Source of the DNA: CAYUAG01 sp046483025
Lineage (GTDB): Bacteria > Zhuqueibacterota > QNDG01 > CAYUAG01
Assembly (NCBI GenBank): GCA_046483025.1
Contig: JAWODZ010000028.1
Location: 1-29,703 of the forward strand
Direction of reading: 5' to 3'
DNA length: 29,703 nucleotides
Position 1 is the stretch's first letter; each line of letters starts with the position of its first letter. Of the stretch, positions 18,101-24,686 are shown piece after piece. The notes beneath the pieces are model-generated. The model saw only the letters and a program-made list of their open reading frames with translations. It was not told where the DNA came from and ran no database searches. The position numbers and the translations under genes were made by a program.

Positions 18101-18632
18101 TACTTATGCAGAAGACAGAGTACTGGCAGGACCAGTAACAGACAACGGACGCTGGGCAGGTACTATTTTTATTATGGACTTTCAGAGTAATACAGAAATT
18201 CCACAGGCTAATGATTTATACAGGGTTACATTCAGGAGACCTTTTTTCAATCAGGATTCTCTACTTTTTACAGTAAATGAGACTGAGGGATTGGATAAAG
18301 ATGCACTCGAAGAATCCATGAAGGAAATAAAAGTTGTACCTAACCCATATGTAGCTACTAATTCTATGGAACCAGCAGTAGGTAACTGGCGGCTCAATCA
18401 GCGCAGGCGTCTTATATTTACCAATATCCCAGCACAATGCACTATTAAAATCTTTACAGTCAGTGGAGTGCTGGTGGATAAAATCGAAGTAAATAATAAC
18501 GCCGATAATGGAATTATACACTGGGACCTGCTAACCAAGGAAGGATTAGAAGTGGCAGCCGGTATGTATCTTTACCATGTACGTTCGAGTACAGGTGATG
18601 AACATATGGGAAAATTCGCCATAATAAAATAG
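15183..18632 (+). CDS. Large secreted Asp-rich protein with FnIII-like and T9SS-type tail
   Basis: Function unknown; no enzymatic motif seen. Signal peptide about 1-25 (cleavage near LLSQG). The N-terminal ~560 residues contain many Trp, Gly and Asp. Calcium-loop-like Asp clusters occur at about 343 (YDGIDNDLDGLIDE) and 394-430 (DADEDQDWNDGNDINGDG). An FnIII-like module lies at about 578-710. A third loop, DVNGDGQFTYAED, is at about 966. The final ~100 residues begin KVVPNPY (about 1050) and end in a GMYLYHV strand and GKFAIIK, resembling a FlgD-like/T9SS sorting domain. From memory, genomes of Calditrichota/KSB1/Marinimicrobia type carry similar proteins beside a TonB receptor and PorV; this cannot be checked here. 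I infer a surface-exposed, calcium-stabilised partner of the receptor, perhaps replacing SusD. An AGAGG site lies 9 bases upstream of ATG. Confidence 0.8.
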   Translation: MRKWTMILSITLFYISTSAVPLLSQGKLYEGPDDPAGDIAAEREGYMTGNRVYLYFQNTTELAKWVPGTVGSQWSRWPNNEMGVRMLDGVALLIGARVYIENDTIPVTDINEINSRTDLDTLYFLQTSYREEMDTDPTGTIEWGFYPVFGYFNENSEYPAMSNRSDSWPDAGWPAADNQLIWPGEWNGRFGRGKTEADLETYFIVNDAQDQEHLGPEDRVKYYPRPGVYIGDKRPDVTIQDGKPWGGLGLRVQQRGFQWNNPQARDCIFWEYTIANISDYDLPEVAFGYWVDNGIGGERDDELGYFNRKIDLAYSWDIDGIGQGGLPTGTMGFAYLESPSLSYDGIDNDLDGLIDEKRDNPATKIVGSYDGIDNLSRFLDFYNLKEEDLREHWDADEDQDWNDGNDINGDGIYQITEEAGDDVGLDGIGPKEINYPGPDEGECNHRPDFRSGVGCEPNFAETDVSESDMVGLTSFQLFPVPSHASEYHWFRGDKSMWNLMSSDTLIEYLGNISNLIETFASGPFPLYQGRTERISMALLHSYDPLSSLNSDDHKAPALFEAKRIVQVIYESDYRFAKPPEMPTLEATAGDGKVILTWDNRADTKTRDPFLGNVNDFEGYKLFKATDKRMSDAEVITDGYGTPMLKKPIFQCDIIDGKTGFTDFALVNGVGYYLGEDSGITHYFVDNEVENGRTYYYALVAYDYGAPDIGPGIAPSENSIYIDLDESEQIRSVGPNVQVVTPHQIAAGYIPPNLESDENGITFGAGTVGAEILAHGSLKGNHQYKVTFSIDTVYSVEEYDYGFQYVTNGLQVYDITDGNRLVYQESPSQFAFENIVYNESFDTYTLKSGETIHTDIFEGLRLNIYQPMTVPSFDAANSGWIIGNTPLNIIPSSEESAYFAWDYDIIFTGNDSTYTGRVTIKTMRDENNKRISRSALITEHSFPFYVINKSFHDKENGYELIDLVVHDVNGDGQFTYAEDRVLAGPVTDNGRWAGTIFIMDFQSNTEIPQANDLYRVTFRRPFFNQDSLLFTVNETEGLDKDALEESMKEIKVVPNPYVATNSMEPAVGNWRLNQRRRLIFTNIPAQCTIKIFTVSGVLVDKIEVNNNADNGIIHWDLLTKEGLEVAAGMYLYHVRSSTGDEHMGKFAIIK

Positions 18633-18642
18633 TCGTAAATCA

Positions 18643-18661
18643 TACTGTCTTATAAACAGTA
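18643..18661 (+). other. Small hairpin upstream of PorV-like gene
   Basis: TACTGT (18643-18648) pairs perfectly with ACAGTA (18656-18661) around a 7-base loop, in the 52-base gap before the PorV start. It has no T run, so it is more likely an mRNA processing or stability element than a terminator, or it may be chance. Confidence 0.25.
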
Positions 18662-18684
18662 ATCAGATGAGAGAGGCAATAAAT

Positions 18685-19755
18685 ATGATTAAGAAAATAA
18701 ACAGAGATATATTGATACTGCTCGTTATTAGTCTTGCAGGATCTTTCAGCCTGACCCAGGCCCAGGAACCGTACCGCCAGGGAACAACAGCCGCTAATTT
18801 TTTGGAGATCGGTTACGGCAGCGCTGGAACGGCTATGGGTGATGCGTATGTAAGCATAGCCAATGATGTGTCGTCAGTATATTGGAACCCGGCTGGACTG
18901 GCTTTTATGGATAAAAATGAAGCGTATTTTAATTATCAACCCTGGCTGCTGGATATTAATGCAATTTCTCTGGCTGCCGGCATGCCTCTGGGAAGTATCG
19001 GTACGTTTGCCCTGAGTTATCTCCAAATGGATTATGGCAGGAATGAAGTTACTACCATGGATATGCAGGATGGTACGGGAGAATTGTTCAATGCAACGGA
19101 TTATGCTATCGGATTATCTTATGCCGGGAAACTGGCACAGTGGTTCTCTTTTGGAGCCACAGCCAAATATGTAACATCACAAATCTGGCAGTCCTCGGCG
19201 AGTGCATTTGCTCTTGATCTGGGAATTATTATACAAACAGATTTTTTTTCTCCCACCGATAAAAGAACCGATGGAATGAATATTGGTATGAGTATATCAA
19301 ATTTTGGAACAAAAATGCAGTATACAGGTAAAAATTTATTGAATCCTATTGATATACTTCCTGATGAAGCAGGTAATTATCATGATGTTCCAGGTATGTT
19401 CAAAACCGAGGGATGGGAACTTCCTCTTCTTTTTAGGGTAGGTATTTCTGTAAATCCCATTGTAATGGAAAACCATCGTCTTACTGTTGCTGTTGATGCT
19501 GTACATCCCAATAATAACAGCGAATCTGTTAATATAGGTGGACAATATAAAATGATTACTCCAATTGGCTGGACATTCTTCCTGCGCGGGGGGTACAAAG
19601 CACTTTTTATGGTAGATTCAGAGTATGGAATGTCTTTTGGAGGTGGTCTGATCATGCATATGATGCAGGGAAAAGCTTTGAAAATTGACTATTCCTATCG
19701 TGAGATTGGATTACTCGGTACTGTTCATGCATATAATATAGGATTAATATTTTAA
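18685..19755 (+). CDS. PorV/PorQ-like outer-membrane beta-barrel protein
   Basis: Outer-membrane protein of the PorV/UPF0164 type, related to FadL-like barrels. In T9SS bacteria PorV shuttles sorting-domain cargo from the translocon to the attachment complex. I start at the ATG at 18685 (356 aa): GAGAGG lies 8 bases upstream and MIKKINRD leads directly into the signal peptide ending QAQ. An in-frame ATG six codons earlier lacks a ribosome site. The mature N-terminus shows the family pattern GYGSAGTAMGDAYVSIANDV, then SVYWNPAGLA, followed by alternating barrel strands to the terminal NIGLIF. Placement after the 1149-aa T9SS-type protein suggests a dedicated export or surface-display partner for the locus rather than the housekeeping PorV, which may lie elsewhere. 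That assignment is inference. Confidence 0.85.
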   Translation: MIKKINRDILILLVISLAGSFSLTQAQEPYRQGTTAANFLEIGYGSAGTAMGDAYVSIANDVSSVYWNPAGLAFMDKNEAYFNYQPWLLDINAISLAAGMPLGSIGTFALSYLQMDYGRNEVTTMDMQDGTGELFNATDYAIGLSYAGKLAQWFSFGATAKYVTSQIWQSSASAFALDLGIIIQTDFFSPTDKRTDGMNIGMSISNFGTKMQYTGKNLLNPIDILPDEAGNYHDVPGMFKTEGWELPLLFRVGISVNPIVMENHRLTVAVDAVHPNNNSESVNIGGQYKMITPIGWTFFLRGGYKALFMVDSEYGMSFGGGLIMHMMQGKALKIDYSYREIGLLGTVHAYNIGLIF

Positions 19756-19782
19756 ATCAAAACAGCATTAAAGGTGTAAAAC

Positions 19783-21312
19783 ATTTTACTACTCAATCTT
19801 CGACATAGACAACTGTACAGAAACTGGTTGTCCGGGTTGGTTATATTTTTACTTTTTATTATCTCCTGTCATGAGCCGGGGGATCAAAAACCAGATGAGC
19901 AAATATTAGCCCGAATCGGAAATAAAACTATTTCAGTAAATGAATTTATTCGCAGGGCCGAATATACAATCAGACCGGTATACTGTAATAAAGATAATTA
20001 TATTCATCGTAAAATTATACTTAACTCACTTATAGCTGAAAAACTCCTGGCACTTGAAGCAGAAGATAACAATCCTCTGGCACATAACCGCTATTTTCAG
20101 GATTATCTGCGTGGACGTAAAGAACAAGCCATGAGGCAATGGTTGTTCTATAAAGATTTTTACAGCCAGGTAAAAGTTAACCCGGAAAAAGTACAAAAAC
20201 GAGTACGTCTGGCTGGCCGGATATATGATATTTCTTATTTTTCTGTATCTGACAAGCAACTGGCTGATAGAATTACTCAAACCTTACATGATTCCACTGA
20301 TTTTAAAAAAACATTTAAAAAGATAAGCAGTAATGATAAAATTCCCCGCCGAAAAGTACAGTGGAGCAATGTGGAAAGCGGCAGCGTAATCAATGCTTTA
20401 TATAGTGGTTCTCCACATACCGGTGATGTCTTCGGTCCTCTGCAGGAAGAGGACATCTTCACTTTTATAAAAATAAACAGCTGGACAGAAAGAGTACAGC
20501 TTTCTGAAAAAGTTCAACGTCAACAACAGGAAGATGTAAAAAATCAGCTGCAACGGGGTATTGCAGAAAAAAAATACTATCAGTTTGTACAGAATTTGAT
20601 GAAGGGGAAAAAGCTGCAATTTAATCCAGAAATATTCAAAGCCCTGGTGCCCTTATTGGCAGAACGTTATCTTAAATCTTCGGATGGAAAAGAAGAAGCG
20701 TTTAACAAGCGTTTTTGGGATGATGAGCCCTTGCATCAAAATTTGGAAGAGAATGCAGCGACTTTGGAGGAGATTCGCTCCCAACCGTTATTAACAATAG
20801 GTGATAAAATATGGACAGTACAGAAATTTGAAATAGAGTTAATTTCTCATCCGCTGGTTTTCAGAAAACGTAACATAAAAAAATCAGAATTTGCTGAACA
20901 GTTAAAGCTGGCAATTGCAGACCTTATCAGAGATAAATATATCACCCGGGAGGCTTATAAAAAAGGTTATGACCAGGCTACTGTTGTAGAACGCAACCTG
21001 AATATGTGGCGTGATAATCTGATAGCATTATATCAACGTAATCAATGGCTGGAATCAAACGGTAAAAAAGAAGCATTCAAAAAGTCTGCTCTTAAGGTTG
21101 TTGAGAATAATCTTAATCCTTATATTCATACTCTTCAGCAAAAATATGGCAATCAGATTACTATTGTTACAGATACCTTTGAAAATATAAAACTAAGCCG
21201 TATTGACAGCTTCATGTTCCAGAAAAATGTACCTTTTCCAATCATTGTACCATCTTTTCCCATACTTACAACTTATAATAAACTGGATTACGGTAGTAAA
21301 ATTGTGAATTAA
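19783..21312 (+). CDS. SurA/parvulin-like lipoprotein, probable rare ATT start
   Basis: Likely periplasmic chaperone or peptidyl-prolyl isomerase-like lipoprotein. The conventional call would be the TTG at 19828, giving MSGLVIFLLFIISC without positive charges or a ribosome site. The frame is open to a TAA at 19777, and an ATT at 19783 sits 6 bases after AAGGTG. It would add 15 residues rich in Arg/His/Gln, giving a proper lipoprotein signal with Cys29 in IISC (509 aa). The mature part begins with a SurA-N-like block (ARIGNKTISVNEFIRRAEY, then LIAEKLLALEAE). A parvulin-like region lies about 145-235 (YDISYFSVSD ... DVFGPLQEEDIFTFIKI). A second SurA-like stretch follows (LLTIGDKIWTVQKFEIEL). 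Catalytic residues were not verified. Its place after PorV suggests help in folding the receptor or the secreted proteins. Confidence 0.75.
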   Translation: MLLLNLRHRQLYRNWLSGLVIFLLFIISCHEPGDQKPDEQILARIGNKTISVNEFIRRAEYTIRPVYCNKDNYIHRKIILNSLIAEKLLALEAEDNNPLAHNRYFQDYLRGRKEQAMRQWLFYKDFYSQVKVNPEKVQKRVRLAGRIYDISYFSVSDKQLADRITQTLHDSTDFKKTFKKISSNDKIPRRKVQWSNVESGSVINALYSGSPHTGDVFGPLQEEDIFTFIKINSWTERVQLSEKVQRQQQEDVKNQLQRGIAEKKYYQFVQNLMKGKKLQFNPEIFKALVPLLAERYLKSSDGKEEAFNKRFWDDEPLHQNLEENAATLEEIRSQPLLTIGDKIWTVQKFEIELISHPLVFRKRNIKKSEFAEQLKLAIADLIRDKYITREAYKKGYDQATVVERNLNMWRDNLIALYQRNQWLESNGKKEAFKKSALKVVENNLNPYIHTLQQKYGNQITIVTDTFENIKLSRIDSFMFQKNVPFPIIVPSFPILTTYNKLDYGSKIVN

Positions 21313-21319
21313 AGATATT

Positions 21320-21356
21320 ATCTCTAATGTCAAGTCAAGACCATAACAATAGAGAT
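21320..21356 (+). other. Inverted repeat ATCTCTA / TAGAGAT before the lichenase gene
   Basis: ATCTCTA (21320-21326) and TAGAGAT (21350-21356) are perfect 7-base arms separated by 23 bases. The right arm directly precedes the GAGGTG ribosome site of the gene at 21368. It could form a hairpin affecting translation or serve as a regulator site. Confidence 0.25.
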
Positions 21357-21367
21357 GAGGTGGTTTT

Positions 21368-23161
21368 ATGAAGTCAATGATCTTTTTTTGCATATTTATG
21401 TTATCAGTAATGTGGCTTCAGGCTAAAAATTATAAAGGTGCTGAATTACGTACTAAAGAAGCTTATCTTTACGGTCGATTTGAAGTGAGCTATAAAGCCA
21501 GCTGGGGAAGCGGTCAAACTTCTACATTCTTTACCTATAATGATGATAATCCCAATACTCCCTGGAATGAAATTGATATTGAAATACTTGGCAGGTATAA
21601 TAACGATGTTCAATTTAATACCATAACCCCAAATCAGGTAAACCACGTCCGGCATCAGTATGTTGATTTTCATCCCGGACTGGATTATCATATCTATGCT
21701 TTTGAATGGACACCAGCCTATGTTGCCTGGTTTATTGACGGAACAGAAGTATATCGCCAAACTGGAGAGCACATCTCTCAGTTGCAGTACTCCCAAAAAA
21801 TTATGATGAATATCTGGAATCCGGCCTATGCCAACTGGGTGGGGAAATTGGATGACCGGACCTTACCGTTTTTCGCATATTATGACTTTGTCAGTTACAG
21901 TTCCTATACACCCGGACAGGGAAACCGGGGAACAGATAATAATTTTACTCATGAATGGACTGATAACTTTGACAGTTTTAACCCAGACAAATGGCAAAAG
22001 GCGACCCATACCTGGAGTGGAAACAATGCTGATTTTATCCATGATAACTGTGTGTTCAGGGACGGGAAAATGATTCTCTGCCTCACAGATAATACTCATA
22101 CCGGGTTTACAGATAAAAATCCTCCGGTTATTCTCTGGGCTAACCGTCAGGGTGACAGCATCACTGTCCGGTTTTCAGAAAAGGTGAACAGGACAAGTGC
22201 AGAAACTGCTGCCAATTATGTAATCTCAGGTATCCAGATTCAGGAGGCCTGGCTGTCATCTGATCAACAAACTGTCCTGCTGACGGCACCTAAAATGCAG
22301 AGCGGAACCGAATATAATCTTATTTGTCTTAATATAAAAGATGACGCAGATCCCCCTAATACACAACTCGGACAAAGTATCAATATTATTGAACACAGTA
22401 CTCTTCAATTTCCTTTTAAAATCAATGTAGGATCCAGTGCTCATGATGATTATCATACAGACCAGCCCTGGAGTCCTGAATTGAATTACGGATATGAAGA
22501 TGGCAGTGCACAGGGAACAACTCAACCAATAGAAAACACAGACAATGATATGATCTACCGCAGCTGGCGTCAGGGATTAGTTACCTATCGAATTCATGTG
22601 CCTAATGGAAGTTATACAGCAGATTTACTTTTTGCTGAAAACACTTATGAATCCGCAGGTATCCGGACTTTTGATGTCTATGTAGAAGACACTAAAAGAA
22701 TCAATGCGCTTGATATATATCAGTTAACAGGAAAGCATCACGCCCATAAAGAAACAATTTCTGATATCACTGTGTCTGACGGACAGCTAAATATTCATTT
22801 TTCCGCCCTGGTGAATGAACCAATACTCTGTGGTATTGTAATTCAGCAAATGTCAACATCGGTAAGTGAGATAGATACACGGTATAATCATTATTTCATA
22901 GTAGACCCCAATTATCCCAACCCATTCAATAATCAGACAGTTATTCCCTATACCCTGCATGATGAAGGGATTGTTTCACTGAACATTTATAATATCCGGG
23001 GGCATCTAGTGTATACGGCTAATGTGGGGAAAAAGCAGCCAGGACATCATCATATTCTCTGGCATGCCACTGGTCCATCAGGCCAGTATTTCTATCGTCT
23101 TCGTCTCAACACTGATAATCGTATCTGGTCAGACAGTGGGAAAATGACTTATATTAGATAA
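21368..23161 (+). CDS. Circularly permuted GH16 lichenase with Ig-like, malectin-like and T9SS domains
   Basis: Predicted secreted endo-beta-1,3-1,4-glucanase. The mature protein starts with KNYKGAELRTKEAYLYGRFE (20-39), the strand that is internal in Bacillus lichenases. The active-site strand WNEIDIEILG (66-75) carries E68, D70 and E72. The segment that opens normal GH16 lichenases (WTDNFDSFNPDKW ... FRDGKMILCLT) appears instead after the last strand, at 197-240, joined by TPGQGNRGTD. This is the natural circular permutation known from the Fibrobacter succinogenes lichenase, whose linker is also TPGQG. Beyond it lie an SbsA-like Ig domain (about 251-345), a malectin/CBM57-type domain (about 349-493, INVGSS start), and a T9SS type A tail with YPNPF (516-520). 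A signal peptide covers about 1-19; GAGGTG precedes the ATG. Confidence 0.92.
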   Translation: MKSMIFFCIFMLSVMWLQAKNYKGAELRTKEAYLYGRFEVSYKASWGSGQTSTFFTYNDDNPNTPWNEIDIEILGRYNNDVQFNTITPNQVNHVRHQYVDFHPGLDYHIYAFEWTPAYVAWFIDGTEVYRQTGEHISQLQYSQKIMMNIWNPAYANWVGKLDDRTLPFFAYYDFVSYSSYTPGQGNRGTDNNFTHEWTDNFDSFNPDKWQKATHTWSGNNADFIHDNCVFRDGKMILCLTDNTHTGFTDKNPPVILWANRQGDSITVRFSEKVNRTSAETAANYVISGIQIQEAWLSSDQQTVLLTAPKMQSGTEYNLICLNIKDDADPPNTQLGQSINIIEHSTLQFPFKINVGSSAHDDYHTDQPWSPELNYGYEDGSAQGTTQPIENTDNDMIYRSWRQGLVTYRIHVPNGSYTADLLFAENTYESAGIRTFDVYVEDTKRINALDIYQLTGKHHAHKETISDITVSDGQLNIHFSALVNEPILCGIVIQQMSTSVSEIDTRYNHYFIVDPNYPNPFNNQTVIPYTLHDEGIVSLNIYNIRGHLVYTANVGKKQPGHHHILWHATGPSGQYFYRLRLNTDNRIWSDSGKMTYIR

Positions 23162-23171
23162 AGTTGATTAT

Positions 23172-24041
23172 ATGCAATTTATTTCAATACATTGGATCCG
23201 GGCAATTTTTTCTATTAACTTTCTGTTTCTCATTTACCCGCAGTGTTCCAAAGAAAACAGTAATCCTGTAGAATCACAAAACGACTCCATCCCAGCTCCT
23301 TCTGGTTATGTGCTAGTCTGGCATGATGAATTTAACGGATCGACCATTAATCCGGATAAGTGGGAGCATGAAACAAATGCTCAGGGCGGTGGTAACAATG
23401 AATTACAATACTATACTGACAGACAAGAAAATTCCTTAATCGAAGATGGTTTTTTGATTATTACAGCCCGGAAAGAAGAATATACCGGCACGGAAGGCAC
23501 CCGCGAATATACATCTGCCCGTCTGAGAACAAAAAATAAAGGTGACTGGAAATACGGCCACTTTGAGATTCGTGCCAAACTTCCCTGGGGTCAGGGTATA
23601 TGGCCTGCAATCTGGATGCTTCCTACTGACTGGATATACGGCGGCTGGGCAGCCAGTGGAGAAATAGATATCATGGAACTTGTGGGACATGAGCCTGATA
23701 AAATTTATGGAACAATTCATTATGGAGGCACCTATCCCCGTAATCAGCATAAAGGTAAATCTTTTACCTCTCCTGACTCATTCAATGATGATTTTCATAT
23801 ATTTTCTCTTGACTGGGATACAACAAAAATTCGATGGTATGTCGATAAAATTCATTATGCTACTCAAACAGAATGGTATTCTGAGAATGGCCACTTTCCG
23901 GCTCCCTTTGATCAGCGTTTTCATATATTATTAAATGTAGCAGTAGGGGGAAATTGGCCGGGTGATCCGGACAATACTACTCAATTTCCTCAGAAAATGA
24001 TAGTAGATTATGTGCGTGTATTTCAGAAGGAACCGCAGTAG
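23172..24041 (+). CDS. GH16 endo-beta-1,3-glucanase (laminarinase type), probable lipoprotein
   Basis: Retaining endo-glucanase of 289 aa, with the usual (non-permuted) GH16 order. It opens VWHDEFNGSTINPDKWEHE (49-67) and has the catalytic strand GEIDIME, with nucleophile E164, D166 and acid/base E169. The Met insertion (ExDxME) is the beta-bulge form typical of laminarinases rather than lichenases. WPAIWMLP (144-151) and the closing MIVDYVRVFQ complete the fold. The N-terminal hydrophobic stretch ends in IYPQC (Cys25), a loose lipobox, so lipid anchoring is possible but not certain. The gene starts 10 bases after the permuted lichenase without a clear ribosome site, suggesting coupled translation. 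The two enzymes would cut complementary bonds: mixed-linkage beta-1,3-1,4 and beta-1,3 glucan. Confidence 0.93.
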   Translation: MQFISIHWIRAIFSINFLFLIYPQCSKENSNPVESQNDSIPAPSGYVLVWHDEFNGSTINPDKWEHETNAQGGGNNELQYYTDRQENSLIEDGFLIITARKEEYTGTEGTREYTSARLRTKNKGDWKYGHFEIRAKLPWGQGIWPAIWMLPTDWIYGGWAASGEIDIMELVGHEPDKIYGTIHYGGTYPRNQHKGKSFTSPDSFNDDFHIFSLDWDTTKIRWYVDKIHYATQTEWYSENGHFPAPFDQRFHILLNVAVGGNWPGDPDNTTQFPQKMIVDYVRVFQKEPQ

Positions 24042-24088
24042 TTATTTGCAATAAAAATTTAAAAATCACTTTCATTAAAATTTAACAG

Positions 24089-24110
24089 TTATCAATATTA
24101 TCCTTGATAA
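24089..24110. promoter_or_regulatory. 22-bp inverted repeat with TTATCAA / TTGATAA arms
   Basis: TTATCAA (24089-24095) and TTGATAA (24104-24110) are perfect 7-base arms around 8 bases, in the 124-base gap between the laminarinase and RseC genes. The arms share TTGATAAT with the elements upstream of GH5 and of the symporter, so this may be a compact form of the same operator. A weak terminator for the glucanase operon is the alternative; there is no T run right after the stem. Confidence 0.4.
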
Positions 24111-24165
24111 TATCCACCGGGATTATTATTTTAAATCAATCATTATTTAGAGAGAAATTACTGTT

Positions 24166-24582
24166 ATGAAAGAAACCGGAAAAATCATTGCAATTAATAA
24201 AGATATCTGTTCCATTGAAATTGATGCTAACAGTGGCTGCCATACCTGTACTCTGAAATCAAAATGCCATGCCAGCAGCAGAGGTAAAAGAACAATTGAT
24301 CTGAAAGTGAACACCGTACATTTCAATGTTGGTGATAAAGTGGAACTTGAGACCCAGCCAAAAAGTGTTATTACTGCCTCGTTCCTGGTTTTCATACTCC
24401 CTTTGATAATCTCAATTGCTGCTTATTTTATGGCTACTTCTCTGTTTTCAGTTGATAATTACGGACCTCTTGTTTTTTTTATTTTCTTTATCCTGGCAGA
24501 ACTGCTGATCTTTTTTATTGATAAGAAAATCGGTGGCCATTCATTTTTTGGTCCTGAGATAGTTCGTAAGTTGGAATCCTGA
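24166..24582 (+). CDS. rseC: RseC/MucC-family membrane protein
   Basis: Small inner-membrane protein (138 aa) of the SoxR-reducing/RseC family. In other bacteria the family modulates sigma-E signalling or accompanies Rnf electron-transfer complexes. The N-terminal soluble part (1-66) has the Cys cluster C25-x2-C28-x5-C34, plus C15, suitable for a redox or metal site. It includes the beta-rich DLKVNTVHFNVGDKVELE stretch. Two transmembrane helices follow (about 68-90 and 99-119), and the C-terminus contains GGHSFFGPEIV. No rseA/B, rpoE or rnf gene is visible nearby, so the partner is unknown. The ATG at 24166 has only a weak GAGAG ribosome site. Confidence 0.85.
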   Translation: MKETGKIIAINKDICSIEIDANSGCHTCTLKSKCHASSRGKRTIDLKVNTVHFNVGDKVELETQPKSVITASFLVFILPLIISIAAYFMATSLFSVDNYGPLVFFIFFILAELLIFFIDKKIGGHSFFGPEIVRKLES

Positions 24583-24686
24583 CCATAAAAATAAATATCA
24601 TAATATGAAATTTATAATAGATTTAATCAAATAATTACAATAAATTAACTAAAAAAACGTTTATTAAGTTAAAAAGGAGAATTCAC

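Noticed and set aside
15183..18632. SusD homologue at the position after the TonB receptor
   Set aside because: No lipobox, no helical TPR-like pattern and more than twice the usual SusD length; beta-rich and Asp-rich instead.
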